This document shows positions 11,683 to 22,143 of a stretch of 64,000 nt of DNA, piece after piece. Made by a program: the position numbers and the translations under genes. The notes below the pieces were generated by a model. It was not told the origin of the DNA, did not search any database, and was given only the letters and a program-made list of their open reading frames with translations. How positions within the stretch are numbered: the stretch's first letter is position 1; each line of letters opens with the position of its first letter. The DNA is from Variovorax sp. PAMC26660 (GTDB lineage Bacteria; Pseudomonadota; Gammaproteobacteria; Burkholderiales; Burkholderiaceae_C): NCBI RefSeq assembly GCF_014302995.1, contig NZ_CP060295.1, positions 2,657,501-2,721,500 of the forward strand. Direction: 5' to 3'.

Positions 11683-12873
11683 ATGCGCAAATGGATCGGG
11701 ACGATGTTCGTCGTCGTCATCGCGGTGCTGGCCGGTTGTGGGGGCGGAGGCGATGGTGGTGGTTTTGGCTTGGGTCCCGGTTCTGGCTCGGGCTCTGGTG
11801 CCCCCCCGGCCGCTGTCGCGCAGAAGATCCTCATCGACAGCGACTACAACACCATGAGCGACGACGGCCAGCTTGGCGTCATGGCCGCGCAGCTGCAGGC
11901 CACGGGCAAGGTCCAGGTCATGGGCATCAGCGTGGTCTCGGGCAACCAGTGGCTCAAGCAGGGCGTGGCCGATGCGCTGATGTCGGTCGAACGGCTCGGC
12001 GTGGGCAACCGCATCGGCATCTATTCGGGCGCGAACTACGCGCTCAACCACACCTATGCCGACGTCCAGGCCGAACTGGCCGCGGGCGCGGGTGGTGACG
12101 GCTACCTGGGCGCCTGGGGCGGCCCCGAGCCCAAGGCCGACGTCGACCTCAAGCCCTCGCCCGATGGTTTCGCCACCCACACCACGCTGCAGCGCAAGAG
12201 CGCGGTCGACTTCATCGTCGACACCGTGAAGGCCAATCCGAACGAAATCACCATCCTCGCCATCGGTCCGCTCACCAACATCGCGCTGGCCGTGAAGCAG
12301 AACCCCGAGATCGTGCCGTTGATCAAGAAGATCATCTACATGGGCGGCGCCATCGACGTGGCAGGCAACACCACCAAGGCCGCCGAGTTCAACTGGTGGT
12401 TCGACCCCGACGCCGCGCAGTTCGTGGTGCGCCTGCCCATCCCGCAGGTGGTGGTGCCGCTGGACGTGACCGACACCGTGTTCCTGACCAAGACGATCTA
12501 CGACCGCATCGCACACCCGGCCAAGCCCACCGCCGTGACCGATGTGTTCCAGAAGCTCAACGGCTACGGCTTCGACGGCAAGAACGGCTTCGAGACCAAC
12601 CCCAACTACACCCAGAACATCTGGGACACGCTGACCCTGGCCTACCTGCTCGATCCGACCTACGCCACCCAGACGGAAGACCGCTATGTCGACGTGGTGG
12701 CCAAGCCCGGCGCGCCCGACAACGGCCGCTCCATCGGCTATGTCTCGCAGCCGCCCGGCCCGGCGCTGCAGAAGCTGACGGTGGTGAAGAAGTTCGACAA
12801 CGCGCGTTTCTTCGAGCTGTATGTCGACCTGCTCACGCGCCCGGTGCCCGTCGTGCTGCCGGCCACGAACTGA
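11683..12873 (+). CDS. nucleoside hydrolase-like lipoprotein
   Basis: A 396-residue protein of the inosine/uridine-preferring nucleoside hydrolase fold, which hydrolyses N-glycosidic bonds to base plus ribose using a calcium-bound aspartate cluster. The Asp cluster is present as DSDYNTMSDD (residues 52-61), two residues longer than the usual DxDxxxDD. The family blocks AIGPLTNIALA and YMGGAIDVAGNTT and the late Asp of PLDVTDTV are present. The N-terminus is a lipoprotein signal (LAGC) followed by a Gly/Ser linker, so it would act in the periplasm or at the outer membrane, which is unusual for this mostly cytoplasmic family. AGGAG precedes the ATG. The LacI-type operators upstream suggest control by purines, nucleosides or sugars. 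Confidence 0.85.
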   Translation: MRKWIGTMFVVVIAVLAGCGGGGDGGGFGLGPGSGSGSGAPPAAVAQKILIDSDYNTMSDDGQLGVMAAQLQATGKVQVMGISVVSGNQWLKQGVADALMSVERLGVGNRIGIYSGANYALNHTYADVQAELAAGAGGDGYLGAWGGPEPKADVDLKPSPDGFATHTTLQRKSAVDFIVDTVKANPNEITILAIGPLTNIALAVKQNPEIVPLIKKIIYMGGAIDVAGNTTKAAEFNWWFDPDAAQFVVRLPIPQVVVPLDVTDTVFLTKTIYDRIAHPAKPTAVTDVFQKLNGYGFDGKNGFETNPNYTQNIWDTLTLAYLLDPTYATQTEDRYVDVVAKPGAPDNGRSIGYVSQPPGPALQKLTVVKKFDNARFFELYVDLLTRPVPVVLPATN

Positions 12874-12906
12874 GTCCTGCCGGGAGCCGTCGGAAGTGAG
12901 CCCGAG

Positions 12907-14802
12907 CTAGAACGCCTCGCAGACCCGCAGCACTTCGGTGCCGTAAGCCTCGAGCTTCTTGGTGCCGATGCCGCTGATGCCCTGCAGGTCTTCGAGCGTG
13001 GCGGGTGCGCGCTCGGCAATCGAGGCCAGCGTCGCGTCGTGGAAGATCACGTAAGCCGGCAGGTTGTGCTCTTTCGCGACCTCGGCGCGCCAGGCCTTGA
13101 GCGCCTCGAAGCGCTTTTTGCCGACGTCGTCCAGCTTGGCCGCCGCCGGCGAAGGCGCGCCCTTGGCGACTTTCTCGCGCCGGGACTTGCGCTCCGTCGG
13201 TGACGAGACCGACTCGCGCAGCGTCACCGCCGCCTCGCCCTTGAGCACCGCGCGCGACCCTTCGGTGAGCTTCAGCGTGTTGAACGCTTCCGCATCCACC
13301 GCCAGCGCGCCCGTGGCGATCAGTTGCCGCAGCACGCCGCGCAACTGCACTTCGCTGAACTCCGCGCCCAGCCCGAAGGTGCTGATGCGCTCGTGGCCGA
13401 ACTGCTTGACCTTCTCGGTCGACTTGCCGCGCAGGATGTCCATGACATGCCCCGCGCCGAAGCTGATGCCGCTGAGCTGCTGCACGCGGTAGATGGTGCT
13501 GAGCAGCTTGCGCGCGGCATCGGTGCCGTCCCACACCTGCGGCGGGTTCAGGCAGTTGTCGCAGTTGCCGCAAGGCGTGCTCTTTTCGCCGAAGTAGCCC
13601 AGCAGGCGCACGCGCCGGCAGTCGCTCGCCTCGGCGAGCGAGAGCAGCGCATCGAGCTTGCCGCGCATCACCTGCTTGAACTCTTCGCCGGCTGGGCTCT
13701 CGTCGATCATGCGGCGCTGGTTCACCACGTCGTTCAGGCCGTAGGTCATCCAGGCGTCGGCGGGGCCGCCGTCGCGGCCCGCGCGACCGGTTTCCTGGTA
13801 GTAGCCCTCGATGTTCTTCGGCATGTCGATGTGGCCGACGAAACGCACGTCGGGCTTGTCGATGCCCATGCCGAAAGCGATGGTCGCGACCATCACCACG
13901 CCTTCTTCGCGCAGGAAGCGGTCCTGGTGCTTCTGGCGCACGGCTGCATCGAGCCCCGCGTGGTACGGCAGCGCGTTGATGCCCGCGTCGCGCAGCGTCA
14001 CCGCCAGCTCTTCCACGCGCTTGCGCGACTGGCAATAGACCACGCCCGCATCGCCTTCGTGCTCGCGCTCGATGAAGCGCAGCAACTGCGTGGTGGCGTC
14101 CTTCTTCTCGACGATGGTGTAGCGGATGTTCGGCCGGTCGAAGCTGGAGACGAACTGGCGCGCCTCTTCGAGCTGCAGCCGCTCGACGATGTCGGCGCGC
14201 GTCAGGTCGTCGGCCGTGGCCGTGAGCGCGATGCGCGGCACGCCCGCATAGCGCTCGTGCAGCACCGTGAGCGCGCGGTACTCGGGGCGGAAGTCGTGGC
14301 CCCACTGGCTCACGCAATGCGCCTCGTCGATCGCGAACAGCGACAGCTTGCCGCGCTCCTTCAGCGAATCGAGCTGCGACAGAAAGCGCGGCGTGTTCAC
14401 GCGCTCGGGCGCCGCGTACAGCAGCGTGATCTCGCCGCGCAGCATGCGGCGCTCCACGTCCTGGGTCTGTTCCCAGTCGAGCGTGGAATTCAAGAAAGCG
14501 GCGTTCACGCCGGCTTCGTGCAGCGCGCCCACCTGATCGTGCATCAGCGCGATCAGCGGCGACACCACCACCGACACGCCATGCCCCGCGCGCTGCCGCG
14601 CGATGGCCGGGATCTGGTAGCACAGCGACTTGCCGCCGCCCGTGGGCATCAGCACCAGCGCGTCGCCGCCTGCCACCACGTGGTCGACGATGTCCTGCTG
14701 GGCACCCCGGAACTGCGAGTAGCCGAAGACTTCGTGAAGGATGTCGGCGGGTGCTGCGCTGCCGGGGGCGTCGTCGAGGGGATGGGGGGCAAGAGAGGAC
14801 AC
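12907..14802 (-). CDS. recQ: ATP-dependent DNA helicase RecQ
   Basis: A 3'-5' DNA helicase for recombination repair. Order of domains: helicase core with Walker A MPTGGGKSLCYQIPA, DEAH box IDEAHCVSQWGHDFRPEY and motif VI QETGRAGRDG; then the zinc-binding four-cysteine region ending CGNCDNC; then winged helix; and a single C-terminal HRDC domain ending near the stop. The length of about 631 residues from the chosen GTG fits RecQ (about 610). The frame stays open further upstream with another in-frame ATG at 14952, but that extension overlaps the promoter of the divergent ABC operon and looks non-conserved. The start is the weakest part of this call. Confidence 0.93.
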   Translation of the reverse strand: MSSLAPHPLDDAPGSAAPADILHEVFGYSQFRGAQQDIVDHVVAGGDALVLMPTGGGKSLCYQIPAIARQRAGHGVSVVVSPLIALMHDQVGALHEAGVNAAFLNSTLDWEQTQDVERRMLRGEITLLYAAPERVNTPRFLSQLDSLKERGKLSLFAIDEAHCVSQWGHDFRPEYRALTVLHERYAGVPRIALTATADDLTRADIVERLQLEEARQFVSSFDRPNIRYTIVEKKDATTQLLRFIEREHEGDAGVVYCQSRKRVEELAVTLRDAGINALPYHAGLDAAVRQKHQDRFLREEGVVMVATIAFGMGIDKPDVRFVGHIDMPKNIEGYYQETGRAGRDGGPADAWMTYGLNDVVNQRRMIDESPAGEEFKQVMRGKLDALLSLAEASDCRRVRLLGYFGEKSTPCGNCDNCLNPPQVWDGTDAARKLLSTIYRVQQLSGISFGAGHVMDILRGKSTEKVKQFGHERISTFGLGAEFSEVQLRGVLRQLIATGALAVDAEAFNTLKLTEGSRAVLKGEAAVTLRESVSSPTERKSRREKVAKGAPSPAAAKLDDVGKKRFEALKAWRAEVAKEHNLPAYVIFHDATLASIAERAPATLEDLQGISGIGTKKLEAYGTEVLRVCEAF

Positions 14803-14923
14803 AGGCAGCGAACGCGACAGGGCGCGAGGGCGAAAAAGGGGAAGGCGCCGATTGTCCCCCAGCGACACCGATATGACTGTGGCATGAGGTTTGCAACAGT
14901 GGCCTCCGTCCCGTCGCCCCTCC

Positions 14924-14998
14924 TGTATAGACAGCAATCTGGTGCATTTCACTCAGGCATGCACCGAAAAAGACCTTCCGGGTTATCCTGTATATACA
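14924..14998. promoter_or_regulatory. two HutC-like operator boxes upstream of the ABC transporter
   Basis: TGTATAGACA at 14924-14933 and TGTATATACA at 14989-14998. The second fits exactly the TGTA-N2-TACA palindrome described for Pseudomonas HutC (established knowledge); the first has one mismatch. The same TGTATAGACA occurs between hutC and hutH in this window. They precede the transporter gene by 100-174 bp, consistent with repression by the HutC encoded downstream. Confidence 0.65.
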
Positions 14999-15097
14999 AG
15001 CTGGGGCGCTTGGCAACAATGCGAGGCGCGCGCTGTCCGATGTTTCGGGAGCGCATCGCCGAGCCATCTCTCTCAAAAAATGGAACCAGGAGTCCCC

Positions 15098-16066
15098 ATG
15101 GTCAAGACGGTAGTTGTGAAAGTCGCTTCGCTGCTGGCAGCAGGTGCATGTGCAGCGGGCATGGCCGGAACGGCCGCCGCCCAGGAAACGAAGATTTCGC
15201 TCGGCATGTCCGGCTGGACCGGCTTCGCGCCGCTCTCGCTGGCCGACAAGGCCGGCATCTTCAAGAAGAACGGCCTGGACGTCGAACTCAAGATGATTCC
15301 GCAGAAAGACCGCCACCTGGCCCTGGCCTCCGGCGCGATCCAGTGCGCGGCCACCACGGTCGAGACGCACGTGGCCTGGAACGCCAACGGCGTGCCCATC
15401 GTGCAGATCTTCCAGATGGACAAGTCCTACGGCGCCGACGGCCTCGCGGTGCGCAACGACGTCAAGACCTTCGCCGACCTCAAGGGCAAGAGCATCGGCG
15501 TGAGCGCTCCCGGCACCGCGCCGTACTTCGGCCTGGCCTGGATGCTCAGCAAGAACGGCATGACGCTGAAAGACGTGAAGGTGGTCTCGCTCGAACCGCA
15601 ACCCGCCGCGCAGGCTTTCGTGGCCGGCCAGAACGACGCCGCTATGACCTACGAGCCGTACCTCTCGACCGTGCGCGCCAACCCCGCCGCCGGCAAGATC
15701 CTGGCCACAACGCTCGACTACCCGATGGTGATGGACACCGTCGGCTGCGCGCCCACCTGGCTCAAGGCCAACGCCAAGGCCGCCGCCGCGCTCACCAAGT
15801 CGTACTTCGACGCGCTCGACCTGATCAAGGCCGACCCGGCCAAGGCCAACGAACTCATGGGCTCGGCCGTCAAGCAAAGCGGCGAGCAGTTCGCCAAGTC
15901 GTCGGCCTACCTGCGCTGGCAGGACAAGGCCGCCAACCAGAAATTCTTTGCGGGCGAGATCACCACTTTCATGAAGGAAGCCGCAACGATCCTGCTGGAA
16001 GCCGGCGTGATCCGCAAGGCGCCTGAAGACTACGCCGTGACCTTCGATGCAAGCTTCGTCAAGTAA
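15098..16066 (+). CDS. ABC transporter substrate-binding protein, NitT/TauT type
   Basis: A 322-residue periplasmic binding protein. A signal peptide (MVKTVVVKVASLLAAGACAA, cleavage after AAAQ-like residues near 27) is followed by the NMT1/nitrate-sulfonate-type fold (LSLADKAGIFKKNGLDVELK, GKSIGVSAPGTAPYFGL). It is first in a three-gene operon with a permease and an ATPase. AGGAG sits before the chosen ATG; longer upstream starts would spoil the signal peptide. The HutC-like boxes upstream and the neighbouring hutC and hutH suggest that the cargo is histidine, urocanate or a related compound. That is inference from context; the family itself spans many substrates. Confidence 0.88.
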   Translation: MVKTVVVKVASLLAAGACAAGMAGTAAAQETKISLGMSGWTGFAPLSLADKAGIFKKNGLDVELKMIPQKDRHLALASGAIQCAATTVETHVAWNANGVPIVQIFQMDKSYGADGLAVRNDVKTFADLKGKSIGVSAPGTAPYFGLAWMLSKNGMTLKDVKVVSLEPQPAAQAFVAGQNDAAMTYEPYLSTVRANPAAGKILATTLDYPMVMDTVGCAPTWLKANAKAAAALTKSYFDALDLIKADPAKANELMGSAVKQSGEQFAKSSAYLRWQDKAANQKFFAGEITTFMKEAATILLEAGVIRKAPEDYAVTFDASFVK

Positions 16067-16070
16067 GGCG

Positions 16071-16906
16071 ATGCCGCAGATGGCGCCCCGTGCGGCATCT
16101 GCGTCTGCCGCCTCATCAACACCCGTGGCCCCCGTGCGGCGCCGCGCGTTCGCGCCGCTCGAACCCATCGGCGCGCGTGCCCGCGTGCTGCTGGGGCTCG
16201 GCTTCTTCGTCGTGTTCGTGCTGGTGTGGTCGCTCGCCACGCTCGGCGGCTTCGTGTCGCCGACCTTCCTGGCGAGCCCGCCGACCATGGTCAAGGAGGG
16301 CTGGCTGCTCTTCACCGAGTACGGCTTCATCGGCGACATCGGCATGACCGTGTGGCGTGTGTTCGGCGGCTTCCTGCTGGCGGCCGTGTTCGCGGTGCCG
16401 CTGGGCATCGCGATGGGCACCTGGAAGACCGTCGAGGCCTTCTTCGAGCCTTTTGTCTCGTTCTGCCGCTACCTGCCGGCCTCGGCCTTCATTCCGCTGC
16501 TCATCCTGTGGGCGGGCCTGGGCGAAATGCAGAAGCTGCTGGTGATCTTCATCGGCTCCTTCTTCCAGATCGTGCTGATGGTGGCCGTCACCGTGGGCGG
16601 TGCGCGCCGCGACCTCGTCGAAGCGGCCTACACGCTGGGCGCCAACAGCCGCGGCATCGTGGCGCGGGTGCTCATTCCGGGCGCCGCACCGGGCATCGCC
16701 GAAACGCTGCGCCTCGTGCTCGGTTGGGCGTGGACGTATGTGATCGTGGCCGAGCTGATCGGCTCGTCGTCGGGCATCGGCCACATGATCACCGACAGCC
16801 AGGCGTTGCTGAACACCGGGCAGATCATCTTCGGGATCATCGTGATCGGCGTCATCGGCTTGCTGTCCGACTTCGCTTTCAAGGCAATGAATCGCCGTCT
16901 GTTTGC

Positions 16907-16922
<16 letters not shown>
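16071..16922 (+). CDS. ABC transporter permease, NitT/TauT type
   Basis: A 283-residue inner-membrane permease with about six hydrophobic spans and the EAA-type loop near EAAYTLGANSRGIVARVLIPGAAPGI. It forms the channel for the binding protein encoded 4 bases upstream. The first 35 residues are Ala/Pro-rich and poorly conserved. An ATG overlapping the end of the previous gene is also open, but the ATG just after the stop was chosen. Its stop overlaps the start of the ATPase gene, indicating translational coupling. Confidence 0.88.
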
Positions 16923-17701
<779 letters not shown>

Positions 17702-17708
17702 GAATGAA

Positions 17709-17925
17709 GCCTTGGTCTTCTCTTCGTCGCGTTGTGCTTGGCGTTTGCTGTTCAGGGCGCGCCCACGCCGACGGCGTGCTCTGCTCCGCGAATGTCCCCC
17801 GGGGCGCTGCGCGCCCCTCCTCCTTTATTTCGCTGCGCAGAGCACACCGCCAGCGTGAGCGTTATGCGGAGCAGTCGTTGATCGGCGATCACCAGCAGCG
17901 TGTCATGCGCACTCGCCCTGAAGAA
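17709..17925. repeat. structured dispersed repeat, family 1 copy A
   Basis: An intergenic element without a supported gene. An 18-bp stem with three mismatches (arms 17767-17784 and 17837-17854, ends GTGCTCTGC / GCAGAGCAC) encloses a loop core CGCGAATGTCCCCC...CTCCTCCTTTATTTCGC. The flanks on both sides (CTTCGTCGCG...TTCAGGGCG and GAGCAGTCGTTGATC...CAGCAGCGTGTC) match copy B near 49.1 kb. Loop sequence is conserved among copies while the stem bases differ but still pair. Confidence 0.75.
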
Positions 17926-17957
17926 CAACAGCACCCAGAACGCCCGCACAGATCGAC

Positions 17958-18695
17958 ATGAAGCGCGACCTGCCCACCCTCGCGCTCTACGCGCAAGTCA
18001 AGGATCACATCTCCCGAAAGATTCAGGACGGCACGTGGGCGCCCGGCCACCGCCTGCCCTCGGAGCACGAGCTGGTCGCGCAGTTCGGCATGGCGCGCAT
18101 GACAGTCAACCGCGCGCTGCGCGAGCTGGTGGAACAGGGCCGCATCGTGCGCGTGGCCGGCGTTGGCAGCTTCGTGGCTGAGAACAAGCCGCAATCGACG
18201 CTGCTGCAGATCGCCAACATCGCCAGCGAAATCCGCCAGCGCGGCCACGACTACCGCTGCGAAATGATCGCCGTCGAACGCATCGCCGCATCGCCCGATG
18301 TGGCTGCATGGCTCGACCTGCGCCCCGGCGACTCGGTGTTCCACAGCGCCTGCCTGCACCTGGAAAACGACACGCCCGTGCAGCTCGAAGAGCGCTACGT
18401 CAATCCGCAGGTCGTGCCCGACTACCTCGAACAAGACTTCAGCAGCATGCCGCCCAGCGAATACCTGCTGCGCAACGTGCCCTTCGACCAGATCGAACAC
18501 GTCGTCGACGCCGTGCTGCCCAGCGCTGAACAGGCTGCCCGGCTCGCGATGACGCCCACCGACCCCTGCCTGCTGCTGACGCGCCGCACGTGGATACGCA
18601 CCACGCCCGTGACATGGGTGCGCTGCCTGCATCCCGCTTCGCGCTACAGCCTGGGCAGCCGCTTCCGAGCCGACGGCAACCCCAGCTCGGGTTAG
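17958..18695 (+). CDS. hutC: histidine utilization repressor HutC (GntR family)
   Basis: A 245-residue GntR/HutC-subfamily repressor that releases DNA on binding urocanate (family knowledge). The N-terminal winged helix-turn-helix is LPSEHELVAQFGMARMTVNR with GRIVRVAGVGSFVAE. A C-terminal UTRA ligand domain runs from about residue 85 to the end (VFHSACLHLENDTPVQLEERYV). It lies directly before hutH with a HutC-like box in the gap, so it probably represses hutHU and the upstream ABC operon. No HutC-like box was seen immediately before hutC itself. Confidence 0.92.
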   Translation: MKRDLPTLALYAQVKDHISRKIQDGTWAPGHRLPSEHELVAQFGMARMTVNRALRELVEQGRIVRVAGVGSFVAENKPQSTLLQIANIASEIRQRGHDYRCEMIAVERIAASPDVAAWLDLRPGDSVFHSACLHLENDTPVQLEERYVNPQVVPDYLEQDFSSMPPSEYLLRNVPFDQIEHVVDAVLPSAEQAARLAMTPTDPCLLLTRRTWIRTTPVTWVRCLHPASRYSLGSRFRADGNPSSG

Positions 18696-18738
18696 TTTTT
18701 TTCGTCCCCAGAGACCTACGTTTTCTCTCGCAACCACT

Positions 18739-18748
18739 TGTATAGACA
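18739..18748. promoter_or_regulatory. HutC-like operator before hutH
   Basis: TGTATAGACA, one mismatch from the TGTA-N2-TACA HutC palindrome and identical to the box before the ABC operon. It ends seven bases before the hutH ATG, where binding would block transcription or initiation of hutHU. Confidence 0.6.
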
Positions 18749-18755
18749 GGTTCAC

Positions 18756-20315
18756 ATGCCAAGCAACCACACCGCCACTTCCAATGCCACCCTGACCCTC
18801 ACGCCCGGCAAGGTCGATCTTGCGATGCTGCGACGCATCCAGGCCGGCGGCGTGCAACTTGTGCTCGATCCGTCGGTGCGCGACGGCATGGCGCTCTCGC
18901 AAGCGGCGGTGCGCCACATCGTCGAGAACGATCAGGTGGTCTACGGCATCAACACCGGCTTCGGCAAGCTCGCGAGCACGCGCATCGGCAACGACCACCT
19001 GGCCGAATTGCAACGCAACCTCGTGCTGTCGCACAGCGTGGGCACGGGCGAGCCGCTGGCTGCGCCTGTCGTTCGGATGATCCTCGCGACCAAGGCGGTG
19101 AGCCTGGCGCGTGGACACTCGGGCGTGCGGCCCGCGCTGGTCGACGCGCTGCTGGCGCTGTTCAACGCGGGCGTCACGCCGAGCATTCCGTGCAAGGGTT
19201 CGGTCGGCGCCTCGGGCGACTTGGCGCCGCTGGCGCACATGGCCTGCGTGCTGATCGGCGAAGGCGAAGCGACGCTGGCTGACGGCAAGAAGGTCAGCGG
19301 TGCCGAAGCGATGCGCAGCATCGGCCTCGAACCCTTCGTGCTCGGCCCCAAGGAAGGCCTGGCGCTGCTCAACGGCACGCAGGTGTCGACCGCGCTGGCG
19401 CTGGCCGGCCTGTTCGGCGCAGAAGACGTGTTCGCCGCCGCGCTGATGTCGGGCGCCCTGTCGCTCGAAGCGATCCAGGGTTCGATCAAGCCCTTCGACG
19501 CACGCATCCACGCCGCGCGCGGCCAGCCGGGCCAGATCGCCGTGGCGGGCGCCGTGCGCACGCTGCTCGAAGGCAGCGAGATCGTGCCGTCGCACGCCGA
19601 CTGCGGCCGTGTGCAGGACCCGTACTCGGTGCGCTGCATTCCGCAGGTGATGGGCGCCTGCCTCGACAACCTCGCACACGCCGCGCGCGTGCTGGTGATC
19701 GAAGCCAATGCAGCATCGGACAACCCGCTGGTGTTCTGCGACACCGGCGAAGTGATCTCGGGCGGCAACTTCCACGCCGAGCCCGTCGCCTTCGCGGCCG
19801 ACATCATTGCGCTGGCCGTGAGCGAGGTCGGTGCCATCTCCGAGCGCCGCATCGCGCTGCTGCTCGACACCGGCCTGTCGGGCCTGCCACCGTTCCTGGT
19901 GCGCGACGGCGGCCTCAACTCCGGTTTCATGATCGCGCAGGTCACGGCCGCAGCGCTCGCGTCGGAGAACAAGTCGCTCGCGCATCCCGCCAGCGTCGAC
20001 AGCCTGCCGACCTCGGCCAACCAAGAAGACCACGTCTCGATGGCCACCTTCGCGGCGCGCCGCCTGGGCGACATGGTCAACAACACCGCAGTGGTCGTCG
20101 GCATCGAAGCCATGGCCGCCGCCCAAGGCATCGAACTCAAACGCAAGTTGAAGAGTTCGCCGCTGGTGGAAGCGGAGTTTGCCGCCATCCGCCAGAAGGT
20201 CGCTTTCCTCGAACGCGACCGCTACCTCGCACCCGACATCGAAGCCATGCGCCAGTGGGCGCTGAAGGCCGAGCTGCCGGCCGCGCTGCTCGACATCCTG
20301 CCCAGCCACTCGTAA
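18756..20315 (+). CDS. hutH: histidine ammonia-lyase
   Basis: The first step of histidine breakdown: L-histidine to trans-urocanate plus ammonia. The prosthetic MIO group forms from Ala152-Ser153-Gly154 within [12 protein letters not shown]. The 519-residue length and blocks [21 protein letters not shown] and NQEDHVSM are typical of HutH. An in-frame TTG upstream falls inside the operator box, so the ATG (MPSNHTATS) was chosen. It is followed by hutU after 39 bases. Confidence 0.97.
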   Translation: MPSNHTATSNATLTLTPGKVDLAMLRRIQAGGVQLVLDPSVRDGMALSQAAVRHIVENDQVVYGINTGFGKLASTRIGNDHLAELQRNLVLSHSVGTGEPLAAPVVRMILATKAVSLARGHSGVRPALVDALLALFNAGVTPSIPCKGSVGASGDLAPLAHMACVLIGEGEATLADGKKVSGAEAMRSIGLEPFVLGPKEGLALLNGTQVSTALALAGLFGAEDVFAAALMSGALSLEAIQGSIKPFDARIHAARGQPGQIAVAGAVRTLLEGSEIVPSHADCGRVQDPYSVRCIPQVMGACLDNLAHAARVLVIEANAASDNPLVFCDTGEVISGGNFHAEPVAFAADIIALAVSEVGAISERRIALLLDTGLSGLPPFLVRDGGLNSGFMIAQVTAAALASENKSLAHPASVDSLPTSANQEDHVSMATFAARRLGDMVNNTAVVVGIEAMAAAQGIELKRKLKSSPLVEAEFAAIRQKVAFLERDRYLAPDIEAMRQWALKAELPAALLDILPSHS

Positions 20316-20354
20316 AACATCACCCAACAGATCGACAGATAGGAGAACCACGCC

Positions 20355-22082
20355 ATGAACGCTCCCGACAAATTCGCCCTGAACAATCCCGACGCCGCCG
20401 ACCCGCGCCATGACCCCACGCGTGTGATCCGTGCGCCGCGCGGCAGCACGCTGAACTGCAAGAGCTGGCTCACCGAAGCGCCGTTCCGCATGCTGCAGAA
20501 CAACCTCGACGCCGAGGTGGCCGAGCGTCCGCAAGACCTCGTGGTGTACGGCGGCATCGGCCGTGCCGCGCGCAACTGGGAGTGCTACGACCAGATCCTC
20601 GCGTCGCTGAAGGAACTGAACGACGACGAGACGCTGCTCATTCAATCGGGCAAGCCGGTCGGCGTGTTCAAGACGCATGAGAACGCACCGCGCGTGCTGC
20701 TCGCCAACTCGAACCTCGTGCCGAAGTGGGCCAACTGGGAGCACTTCAACGAGCTCGACCGCCAGGGCCTCTTCATGTACGGCCAGATGACGGCCGGAAG
20801 CTGGATCTACATCGGCAGCCAGGGCATCGTGCAGGGCACCTTCGAGACTTTCGTCGAAGCCGGCCGCCAGCACTACAACAACAGCCTCGCGGGCAAGTGG
20901 ATTCTCACGGCCGGCCTGGGCGGCATGGGCGGTGCGCAGCCGCTCGCAGCCACGCTGGCCGGTGCGGTGTCGCTCAACATCGAATGCCAGCAGAGCAGCA
21001 TCGACTTTCGCCTGCGCACGCGCTACGTCGACAAGCAGGCGCGCGACATCGACCATGCGTTCGAGCTGATCAAGCAGCACACCGACGCGAAGGAAGCCGT
21101 GTCGATCGCACTGCTGGGCAATGCGGCCGATATCCTTCCCGAACTCGTGAAGCGCGCGAAGGCCGGTGGCCACAAGCCCGACCTCGTGACCGACCAGACC
21201 TCCGCGCACGACCTGATCAACGGCTACCTGCCTTCGGGCTGGACCGTGCCGCAATGGCAGGCCGCGATGAAGGACGTGTCGCAGCACGACGCGCTGAAGA
21301 AGGCAGCAGCCAAGTCCTGCGCCGTGCACGTGCAGGCCATGCTCGACTTCCAGGCCATGGGCATCCCGACGGTCGACTACGGCAACAACATCCGCCAGGT
21401 CGCGTTCGACGAAGGCGTGAAGAACGCCTTCGACTTCCCGGGCTTCGTGCCGGCCTACATCCGTCCGCTGTTCTGCGAAGGCAAGGGCCCGTTCCGCTGG
21501 GTGGCGCTTTCGGGCGACCCGGAAGACATCTACAAGACCGACGCCAAGATCAAGGAGCTGTTCCCCGAGAACACCCACACGCACCGCTGGCTCGACATGG
21601 CGCGCGAGCGCATCGCCTTCCAGGGCCTGCCTGCGCGCATCTGCTGGCTGGGCCTGGGCGAGCGCCACATCGCCGGCCTGGCCTTCAACGAGATGGTGAG
21701 GAACGGCGAGCTGAAGGCGCCCATCGTCATCGGCCGCGACCACCTGGACACCGGCTCGGTCGCCAGCCCGAACCGCGAGACCGAGGCCATGAAGGACGGC
21801 ACCGATGCCGTGTCCGACTGGCCGTTGCTCAACGCGCTGCTCAACACCGCGGGCGGCGCCACCTGGGTCAGCCTGCACCACGGCGGCGGCGTGGGCATGG
21901 GCTACTCGCAGCACTCGGGCGTGGTGATCGTGTGCGACGGCACCGACGCGGCCGCCAAGCGCATCGAGCGCGTGCTCTTCAACGACCCGGCCACCGGCGT
22001 GATGCGCCATGCGGACGCGGGCTACGACATCGCCGTCGCCACCGCGAAGAAGCAGGGCCTGAAGCTGCCGATGATCAAGTAG
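20355..22082 (+). CDS. hutU: urocanate hydratase
   Basis: An NAD-dependent hydratase that converts urocanate to 4-imidazolone-5-propanoate. The 575-residue length is in the family range (555-575). Conserved blocks include [12 protein letters not shown] near the N-terminus, the NAD-binding [18 protein letters not shown] around residue 190 and [13 protein letters not shown] around 425. AGGAG sits before the ATG. It is co-directional with hutH and followed by a PhyH-type gene 61 bases on. Confidence 0.97.
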   Translation: MNAPDKFALNNPDAADPRHDPTRVIRAPRGSTLNCKSWLTEAPFRMLQNNLDAEVAERPQDLVVYGGIGRAARNWECYDQILASLKELNDDETLLIQSGKPVGVFKTHENAPRVLLANSNLVPKWANWEHFNELDRQGLFMYGQMTAGSWIYIGSQGIVQGTFETFVEAGRQHYNNSLAGKWILTAGLGGMGGAQPLAATLAGAVSLNIECQQSSIDFRLRTRYVDKQARDIDHAFELIKQHTDAKEAVSIALLGNAADILPELVKRAKAGGHKPDLVTDQTSAHDLINGYLPSGWTVPQWQAAMKDVSQHDALKKAAAKSCAVHVQAMLDFQAMGIPTVDYGNNIRQVAFDEGVKNAFDFPGFVPAYIRPLFCEGKGPFRWVALSGDPEDIYKTDAKIKELFPENTHTHRWLDMARERIAFQGLPARICWLGLGERHIAGLAFNEMVRNGELKAPIVIGRDHLDTGSVASPNRETEAMKDGTDAVSDWPLLNALLNTAGGATWVSLHHGGGVGMGYSQHSGVVIVCDGTDAAAKRIERVLFNDPATGVMRHADAGYDIAVATAKKQGLKLPMIK

Positions 22083-22143
22083 GCCCGGCGAGTGAAGTAA
22101 AAAAGCGGGTCACCGACAGCCCCGAAAACAAGGAGACCCGACG

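Noticed and set aside
17889..22010. Very long minus-strand open frames opposite hutC/hutH/hutU (1373 codons), opposite metH to the glycosyltransferase gene (1601 codons) and opposite recQ (1195 codons)
   Set aside because: They mirror the codon bias of the high-GC genes on the other strand, have composition rich in Arg, His, Ala and Gly with no recognisable domain, and lie over well-identified genes.
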